Shown here: positions 58,601-64,000 of the stretch, in pieces | Position numbering within the stretch: the stretch's first letter is position 1 | Layout of the letters: each line of letters starts with the position of its first letter | Assembly (NCBI GenBank): GCA_934045905.1 | Contig: OW203766.1 | Span: forward strand, 29,692,309 to 29,756,308 | Direction of reading: 5' to 3' | Length of the DNA stretch: 64,000 nucleotides | Source: Leuctra nigra | Lineage: Eukaryota > Arthropoda > Insecta > Plecoptera > Leuctridae | Made by a program: the position numbers and the translations under genes | Notes under the pieces: model-generated | Databases searched by the model: none | Told to the model about the DNA's origin: nothing | What the model saw: the letters and a program-made list of their open reading frames with translations, nothing else

Positions 58601-61600
58601 ATTAGCTACATTCCAAAAAAGCAGAGCAGCAGCAGCAGAAAGTTTAGTTCAAGAAAGGAAGAAACAAGCAACCGAGCAAGCACAAGCAATCAAGAATTCA
58701 GCAAACAAGCTTACAGCAATCAATCAGGCAAACACACCAGTTTCAGCAAGTTAGACAAGTGTGTGTATTGCGGAAACAGACATGCACCAAGGCGATGTCC
58801 AGCGTTCGGTGTACAGTGTGGACATTGTAAAAAGTACAACCACTTTGAAAAACAATGCTATGTGAAGCGGAACGTACATGTAATACAAGAAGAAAGCAGT
58901 GACTCTGAGACTGAAAACAACGAAAGCGACCAGGAAAGTCAATGCGACTCCGAAGCTGGATTCATTGGGCAGGTTGGAGCAGAGAGCAAGAAGCAAAAGC
59001 AGAGAAAAAGAAGCAAGCAGATGAATGCAGAAAGCACGCAGCAAAAGCAGAGAAACAGAAGCAAGCAGATGAATGCAGAAAGCACGCAGCAAAAGCAGAG
59101 AAACAGAAGCAAGCAGATGAATGCAGAAAGCACGCAACAAAAGCAGAGAAGCAGGAGCAAGCAGACGCAAGCAGAACACGAGCAGCAAAAGCAGAGAAGC
59201 AGAAGCAAACAGATGAATGCAGAAAGCACGCAGTGGAAGAAGATGACAAGAAAGATTGGCGACTGGTATGAAAAAATACTAGTAAATAGAGAGAAATTCA
59301 TAGAATTTAAGTTAGATTCAGGAGCTCAAGCCAATTTAATACCTGAAGATGTATTCAAATCTTTACAGTTAGGCAAACACAAACTTAAAGAGTCTAATCT
59401 TAAGCTTAGTTTGTATGGGGGCACACCTCTTCATGTGGCAGGAAGATGCACGCTAAAGTTGGAAACAAAGAAGGGAAATACGAAGAGAATTGAATTTCAA
59501 CTAGTAAAGGCTGGAACACACACTCCACCCATTCTTGGTAGGATAGACAGCGAGAAGCTAAAGCTCATCATGAAGATTGATCAAGTGACTGACAATACAA
59601 AAATAGGTGACAATATACCAACTGACATATGGGATGAATACGATGATGTATTCAAGGGTGTAGGATGTGTCAAAATAGAGCATGAAATAACAGTAGATGA
59701 GAACGTCAAGCCTACGGTTCACAGTAGCCGTAAAGTTCCCTTTGCTGTAGTGGACAAACTGAAACAGGAATTGCAGAGACTAGAGGAACAAGGCATAATC
59801 AGAAAGGTTGATAAGCCGACAGAATGGGTCAATCCATTAGTGATAGTACATAAACCCAATGGTAAACTAAGACTATGTCTAGATCCTGTCAATCTGAATA
59901 AGGCAATAAAAAGAGAATACTATCAAATGCCCACGTTAGACAGCATAGCTAGTAGATTATCAGGGGCAAAAGTATTTTCCACACTAGATGCCAATCAAGG
60001 ATTTTACCAGATTCCTATATCCAGTAAAAGTCAATACCTATGTACATTTGCTACCCCATTTGGTAGGTACCAATTCCTCAGACTTCCGTACGGGATTTGT
60101 TCAGCTAGCGAAGTATTTCAAAAGAACTTCAAGCAACTGATAGGAGATATAGAAGGAGTGGACATGTACGTGGACGACATAATAGTATGGGGATCAACAG
60201 TAGAAGAGCATGATAGGAGGCTCAGGCAAGTGCTTGACAGGGCAAGGGAGGAAAACATCAAATTCAATGTGAACAAATGCAAAATAAGAATAGAGGAAGT
60301 TCTCTATACAGGACACAAGATCTCTAAGGAGGGACTTCAGCCGGATGACAGGAAGGTTAAAGCCAAACTGGAGTATCCCAATCCAACCAACAGGAAGGAA
60401 GTAATGAGATTTCTCGGACTAGTCAATTATGTCTCAAAGTTCATGCCAAACATGCAGTCTATAACTGAACCATTGCGTACATTGACAAAGCTTGATGTAG
60501 AATGGGTATGGGACGCAACACATGACAAGGCAATGAAAAAATTAAAGAAATTGATTACAAGTAAACCCATACTACAGTTCTATCAAGTAGACAAACCAGT
60601 GACACTATCAGTTGATGCATCAAAGGAAGGACTTGGAGCTGTACTATTGCAAGAAGGGAAACCTGTTGCATATGCCTCCAAAGCACTTAACATGACACAA
60701 CAAGGTTATGCACAAATAGAAAAAGAGACATTAGCGATCCTATACGGAGCCGAGAAGTTCCATCAGTACATTTTCGGTAAGCGGACAGTAGTAGAGAGTG
60801 ATCACAAACCATTAGAGACGATCTTTAAGAAACCTTTATCGGCATGTCCTATGCGGCTTCAACGGATGAGAATCAGGCTACAGCAATATGACCTGGACGT
60901 GCAGTATAAGAAAGGAAAGGAACTACACGTAGCTGATGCACTATCTAGAGCATCAATAGATGATAAAGATTTTCAATTGATGGAACAGGACATAGAAGCA
61001 CAAGTAGCTATGGTAACAAACAACATTCCAGAAAGTACCACTGGTACTCTCGAAGAAATAATGTCAGAAACAGCTAAGGATACAGACCTGCAGAACTTAA
61101 TGACAATCATAAACGCAGGTTGGCCAGAAAACAAAGACAATGTTAATGATAATCTGAAACCATACTGGTCAGTCAAGGACGAATTAAGTGTTATTGACAA
61201 AGTCATTTACAAAGGAATGCAGATTGTAATACCTAAGTCCATGAGGAAGGATATGTTGCATAAGATTCACTACAATCACATGGGTATTGAAAAGTGTAAA
61301 AGCCGAGCTAGAGAATCTATGTACTGGCCATTTTTGTCCAAGCATGTGGAAGACTTTGTGAAGAAATGTGACATATGCATGCATTTCCACACGAAACAAC
61401 AGAAGGAAACTTTGATGCCACATGAGGTACCAGAAGGACCTTGGCAGAAGGTTGGGGCAGATATATTTCACTTCAAGAGCAGAGATTATTTACTAATGGT
61501 AGATTATTATTCCAAATATGTAGAGATTGCATTACTTGATGGTATAACGAGTTCAGAAGTTATTAAACATGTCAAATCAATCTTTGCACGTCATGGCATT

Positions 61601-63112
61601 CCATCGAGATTTTACTCGGATAATGCAAAACAATTCACATCAGAAAAATTTCTAAGTTTTGCTAAGGCATGGGGATTCAAATGTAGAACATCAAGTCCAA
61701 GATATCCACAATCCAATGGTATGTCTGAGAGGTACGTGCAGACGATAAAGTCTATATTGAAAAAAGCAGATAAAGATGGTAAAGATCCTTATATGTGTCT
61801 ATTAGAATTCAGAAACACAGCAATAAGCGACGAGCTAGGATCACCAGCACAATTACTGTTTTCTAGACGTTTACAAGGTTTGTTACCTACCAAACAAAGG
61901 TTGTTAGTGCCTAAAGTAAGAGACAGTAGGACGACAAAGGAAATGTTGAATAAAAGACAAGAAATACAAAGGAAATACTATGACAGACAAGCGAAAGACT
62001 TGGTAGAAATTGAACCAGGAACTAGAGTCGGTGTTCAGAAAGATGATCACAAATGGTACCCAGCCGTAGTAACTAGCAAGGCTAGTAAGCCCAGGGCATA
62101 TGAGGTACTGTTCGATGATGGCAAGACATTGGAAAGGAATCGTAAGTTCATAATTAAACACACCCCAATTGAAGATCACAACAGTGGTAATAACTATTAT
62201 ACCAATGATGGTGTAGACCAACAGGAACAGGTTTATAACAATAAGGATGCTGAAGCAGTTATTACTAAGAGTGGAAGAATTGTAAAGAAGCCATCCCGAT
62301 TCAAGGATTATTATATGGAATAGATTTAAGAGTAATGAATTATGATTAATTTGTATATGTTAATCATAAGTGATGCATTGTAAAAGAAAGGGGGAAAGAT
62401 GTAATGACTGTTGCTTTTTTTACTAATTATGTTGGTAAAAGTGTAATACTTTATAAGTGTTCATTGTTGTCTAAAATGTAATCCAACAAGCAGTGAATTG
62501 ACAGTTGCAATAAATAGATACACGAAAAGCAATCCATGAATTATTCTAATAATATAAATAGAAATATAAGCAGCAACTCAACACTTCTGAACCTACAATT
62601 ATTGAAACTTAGAAAGTGCATTTAGGTTAGGTATTATTAGATTAATTATATTTGAGATTTGAAAATAATGCAAACCAAAGCCAGACGTAACCACCAATAA
62701 TCTAAATTTACGAAATGTCTAGTTCCACAAAATAAATGTACAGAATTAGTAACTGAATATTAGGAATTGAAAAGTCCTCGGTGAATGTTTGAAAGTTCAA
62801 TCAACGTTAATTATGTACTACTACTAGGTACTTTCTGTTTTGTTTGCTGAGTTGAGAAGGACACATTGACATTATTAAGGGAATTTGCAGTTCTACTTCC
62901 ACGACTACGTACCTCCATGCGAATGGGAGCGGTCGGCTCCGGCGGAGGCAGCAGCGGAACGTCTCCCCCCAAGCTGCTGGAGCGACGTCCGCGCTTGTTC
63001 GGACTGCCCGTGCTCCCGCGCCGCTGCGTCGAGGCGCCGCGCTTGCGTCCGCGCTGGCTGCGTTCCACCGGCACCATCACCGGCTCAGGGTCGTCCACTT
63101 CAGACTCCGTGG
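55465..63112 (-). CDS. ZMYM2/3/4- or QRICH1-like protein, 3' part of gene (7 exons, 5' end outside window)
   Basis: Minus-strand exons in order: 63112-62913, 58068-57819, 57662-57537, 57462-57341, 56923-56785, 56504-56405, 55639-55465. Phases join into about 369 residues ending in a stop. The first exon gives a basic, Ser/Arg/Pro-rich linker. The rest is the ZMYM2-like/QRICH1 C-terminal domain (formerly DUF3504), recognisable by [68 protein letters not shown] and [15 protein letters not shown]. In other animals such proteins are nuclear; ZMYM2 and ZMYM3 associate with LSD1-CoREST-type corepressors, and the domain derives from a Crypton tyrosine recombinase. The MYM/FCS zinc fingers expected upstream are not in the window. 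An intact LTR element occupies the 4.8-kb first visible intron. ZMYM versus QRICH1 cannot be settled without the N-terminus. Confidence 0.9.
56405..56504 (-). CDS. ZMYM-like gene exon ([18 protein letters not shown])
   Basis: Acceptor TTGTTGTAG, donor AGTG|GTAAGT. Encodes [19 protein letters not shown] then [10 protein letters not shown], the family's signature near its C-terminal end. Confidence 0.9.
56785..56923 (-). CDS. ZMYM-like gene exon (VEEHMQLSF segment)
   Basis: Acceptor TGGTTTCAG, donor TTG|GTGAGT. Encodes [20 protein letters not shown] and VLLRFYPP. Confidence 0.9.
57341..57462 (-). CDS. ZMYM-like gene exon ([10 protein letters not shown] segment)
   Basis: Acceptor GTCCCACAG, donor ACG|GTACGT. 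Encodes [16 protein letters not shown] and [12 protein letters not shown], a highly conserved stretch of the family. Confidence 0.9.
57537..57662 (-). CDS. ZMYM-like gene exon (IQQYLFEN segment)
   Basis: Acceptor GATTTCAG, donor GCAA|GTAAGT. Encodes [20 protein letters not shown] followed by a helical segment. Not evident as a long frame but fixed by phase and family match. Confidence 0.88.
57819..58068 (-). CDS. ZMYM-like gene exon (start of C-terminal domain)
   Basis: Acceptor TCTGCAG, donor TTAG|GTACGC. Encodes [40 protein letters not shown] and PDTIYYLVL, conserved in ZMYM/QRICH1 proteins. Confidence 0.9.
58069..58308. other. ZMYM-like gene intron sequence before the LTR element
   Basis: Purine-rich, with a degenerate stretch (58140-58300) that may be a fragment of an older retroelement; no open frame supports this. 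Confidence 0.3.
58314..58494 (+). repeat. 5' LTR
   Basis: Begins TGTAATGACTG, ends CAACTCAACA (TG...CA). 181 bp, short for the superfamily. Contains AATAAA near its middle (GCAATAAATAG). Confidence 0.96.
58495..58511 (+). other. Primer-binding site (tRNA-Ser type)
   Basis: TGGCGCAGTCGGTAGGA directly abuts the 5' LTR and is complementary to the 3' end of insect tRNA-Ser (…CCUACCGACUGCG plus CCA), the primer type used by the 17.6/297 group. Confidence 0.85.
58571..62323 (+). CDS. Retrotransposon polyprotein (nucleocapsid-protease-RT-RNase H-integrase)
   Basis: 1250 codons, uninterrupted. Domains by rough residue: two zinc knuckles CX2CX3HX4C and CX2CX4HX4C (about 64-97); a 16-residue tandem repeat rich in Gln/Lys/Arg (about 138-222); aspartic protease with LDSGA (about 249); reverse transcriptase with YVDD (about 535); RNase H with [13 protein letters not shown] (about 680); integrase with an HHCC zinc finger (about 900-935), then the D, D and E of the catalytic core in GADIF, SDNAKQF and NGMSERYVQ; and a C-terminal basic/GPY-like region. 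Upstream of the ATG the same frame stays open and reads like the gag C-terminus ([16 protein letters not shown]), so the ATG at 58571 is probably internal to a once larger gag-pol frame. Likely incapable of forming particles alone. Confidence 0.95.
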   Translation: MKELAEVSKTISYIPKKQSSSSRKFSSRKEETSNRASTSNQEFSKQAYSNQSGKHTSFSKLDKCVYCGNRHAPRRCPAFGVQCGHCKKYNHFEKQCYVKRNVHVIQEESSDSETENNESDQESQCDSEAGFIGQVGAESKKQKQRKRSKQMNAESTQQKQRNRSKQMNAESTQQKQRNRSKQMNAESTQQKQRSRSKQTQAEHEQQKQRSRSKQMNAESTQWKKMTRKIGDWYEKILVNREKFIEFKLDSGAQANLIPEDVFKSLQLGKHKLKESNLKLSLYGGTPLHVAGRCTLKLETKKGNTKRIEFQLVKAGTHTPPILGRIDSEKLKLIMKIDQVTDNTKIGDNIPTDIWDEYDDVFKGVGCVKIEHEITVDENVKPTVHSSRKVPFAVVDKLKQELQRLEEQGIIRKVDKPTEWVNPLVIVHKPNGKLRLCLDPVNLNKAIKREYYQMPTLDSIASRLSGAKVFSTLDANQGFYQIPISSKSQYLCTFATPFGRYQFLRLPYGICSASEVFQKNFKQLIGDIEGVDMYVDDIIVWGSTVEEHDRRLRQVLDRAREENIKFNVNKCKIRIEEVLYTGHKISKEGLQPDDRKVKAKLEYPNPTNRKEVMRFLGLVNYVSKFMPNMQSITEPLRTLTKLDVEWVWDATHDKAMKKLKKLITSKPILQFYQVDKPVTLSVDASKEGLGAVLLQEGKPVAYASKALNMTQQGYAQIEKETLAILYGAEKFHQYIFGKRTVVESDHKPLETIFKKPLSACPMRLQRMRIRLQQYDLDVQYKKGKELHVADALSRASIDDKDFQLMEQDIEAQVAMVTNNIPESTTGTLEEIMSETAKDTDLQNLMTIINAGWPENKDNVNDNLKPYWSVKDELSVIDKVIYKGMQIVIPKSMRKDMLHKIHYNHMGIEKCKSRARESMYWPFLSKHVEDFVKKCDICMHFHTKQQKETLMPHEVPEGPWQKVGADIFHFKSRDYLLMVDYYSKYVEIALLDGITSSEVIKHVKSIFARHGIPSRFYSDNAKQFTSEKFLSFAKAWGFKCRTSSPRYPQSNGMSERYVQTIKSILKKADKDGKDPYMCLLEFRNTAISDELGSPAQLLFSRRLQGLLPTKQRLLVPKVRDSRTTKEMLNKRQEIQRKYYDRQAKDLVEIEPGTRVGVQKDDHKWYPAVVTSKASKPRAYEVLFDDGKTLERNRKFIIKHTPIEDHNSGNNYYTNDGVDQQEQVYNNKDAEAVITKSGRIVKKPSRFKDYYME
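58985..59240 (+). repeat. 48-bp in-frame tandem repeat in the polyprotein
   Basis: Five to six copies of a 16-residue unit ([16 protein letters not shown] and variants) between the zinc knuckles and protease. Units 2-4 are nearly identical, pointing to recent slippage; no stop is introduced. Confidence 0.9.
62386..62399 (+). other. Polypurine tract
   Basis: AGAAAGGGGGAAAGA directly before the 3' LTR, the expected plus-strand primer. Confidence 0.85.
62400..62583 (+). repeat. 3' LTR
   Basis: 184 bp, matching the 5' LTR except for three additional T in one homopolymer. Confidence 0.96.
62589..62912. other. ZMYM-like gene intron sequence after the LTR element
   Basis: AT-rich, no feature recognised apart from the LTR target duplication at its left edge. 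Confidence 0.5.
62913..63112 (-). CDS. ZMYM-like gene exon (basic linker)
   Basis: Acceptor TTCAG, donor GAG|GTACGT; 200 nt. Encodes an acidic start ([10 protein letters not shown]) then Arg/Lys/Ser-rich sequence resembling nuclear localisation segments (RGRKRG, NKRGRRS). GC-rich against AT-rich flanks. Confidence 0.8.
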
Positions 63113-64000
63113 CTGAACAACAAACACTTGGCTCAAGATAGTTCATTTATATACATGGTACTAAAATGTTATTATGTAATTCATAATCCTGTTGGCTGTG
63201 GGATTTGCACCCACTAGATGGATTGGCTGTGTGCCCACTAAAGTTAGCTCGGCCTACACTAAATACATAACATCATTTCCTTGTTTTCTGATCAATTATT
63301 TATTAAATATCAATTAAAAATGTTTAAAAGTAAACAGTGTCAGTAAGAACACCTCAGATTATATTTTCCAATGTCAGAACTGTGTATTATTACTAGAGCC
63401 AAGATTATATGGTGATTGAAAATATCACAAATTTTAAATAAACAAGTTTAAGTGTGAAATGTGCATGGTTCATGGAATTTAAACCCCAAAACTGTCATTT
63501 TCCAATCGCGAAATAAAACGAAATACACACTACCGTATTAACTTATGTATAAGACGCACTCGTGTATAAGACGCACCCTTGTTTTGAGAAGTATATTTTA
63601 AGTAAACACTTAGCATGCGTACATTGTGTGTTTGTATACATGATATCCATCTAAATGTTGGTTTTCCAGCTAACTGAGCTACCTATTTGAATGAAAATCA
63701 CTGCCAACTTGTTGTAAACAAACAGTAATTTCCTGCTTCTAAGAAAGGAGGGAGGGGAGTATTTTCCCAGCAGCTGTTGCTTGCTCTAAGAGGCATGCAC
63801 CTGCCTTTCCTCTGCATTCCAAAACAAACCCAACTCCTCTCCTCCCCTTCCATTAAGATCGCCATTCAACAGTGTTTAGTCTATTTTATGTCTGTCAGAG
63901 CAATGTTTTTCAGACGTAAACATATATTTTGTCTCCTGATCTAAATGCAAAGGAAAACATTTTGTTGCACAAATTTAATATGTTAATAGTGTTGTGTCTA
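63113..64000. other. Intron or 5' flank of the ZMYM-like gene
   Basis: No exon recognised. GTATAAGACGCAC occurs twice at 63546-63581, the type of terminal motif seen in dispersed DNA-transposon remnants; family not established. Confidence 0.4.

Larger units (their letters stand above)
58314..62583 (+). mobile_element. Ty3/gypsy LTR retrotransposon, gag-deleted, very recent insertion
   Basis: 4270 bp with LTRs 58314-58494 and 62400-62583 that differ, by eye, only in the length of one T run (4 versus 7). A perfect 5-bp target duplication CTTCT lies at 58309-58313 and 62584-62588. Primer-binding site and polypurine tract are in place. One frame encodes zinc knuckles, protease, reverse transcriptase, RNase H and integrase in Ty3 order; no env. 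The matrix/capsid part of gag is absent. It lies antisense to the ZMYM-like gene, in an intron. Confidence 0.97.

Noticed and set aside
58751..59301. Minus-strand Cys/Leu-rich frames
   Set aside because: Shadows of the Gln/Lys repeat in the retrotransposon polyprotein.

Overview
The window looks like a piece of an AT-rich, repeat-dense insect genome. The evidence is spliced genes with GT/AG introns, an LTR retrotransposon whose primer-binding site matches the 3' end of insect tRNA-Ser, tRNA-derived SINEs, LINE 3' ends, many short inverted-repeat elements, and one 200-N assembly gap at 20451-20650. A hemipteran is my guess from the repeat style, not something the sequence proves.

Layout. From 1 to about 26.3 kb there is almost no recognisable coding sequence: AT-rich DNA, SINE fragments, inverted-repeat elements, a near-perfect 392-bp hairpin (12980-13371), a LINE fragment (22750-23265), and one plausible signal-peptide exon on the minus strand (8459-8570) next to a CpG-rich stretch. 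From 26352 to 36544 (gene A) and 40544 to 53477 (gene B) lie two tandem, same-strand, intact paralogues of an SLC22/organic-cation-type major facilitator transporter. Each has eight coding exons with matching splice phases (579 and 564 codons). From 63112 down to 55465 on the minus strand is the 3' part of a ZMYM2/3/4- or QRICH1-like gene (seven exons, Crypton-derived C-terminal domain); its 5' part is beyond the window. An almost pristine Ty3/gypsy LTR element (58314-62583) sits in one of its introns in antisense orientation, with a perfect 5-bp target duplication, but most of gag is missing.

The most unusual structure is in the transporter pair. Two different introns in each gene end in a minisatellite whose repeat unit straddles the intron/exon boundary. 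A 77-bp unit (24 nt of intron 3' end with the AG, plus the first 53 nt of the exon) is repeated to give 15 acceptors in gene A and 8 in gene B. A 96-bp unit (57 nt of intron plus 39 nt of exon) gives 3-4 acceptors in each. Each gene therefore offers a ladder of near-identical splice acceptors. With the 77-bp ladder only the last rung gives an open frame. With the 96-bp ladder one upstream rung in gene B would give an in-frame 32-residue insertion. Exons and arrays are nearly identical between the paralogues while introns are largely unalignable, which suggests concerted evolution. A hAT-type element with an 8-bp target duplication has landed on one acceptor of the gene A ladder.

The transporters would act in the plasma membrane on small organic solutes (substrate unknown); the ZMYM-like protein would be nuclear. 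I see no functional link between them beyond convergent neighbouring transcription units separated by a 51-bp minisatellite.
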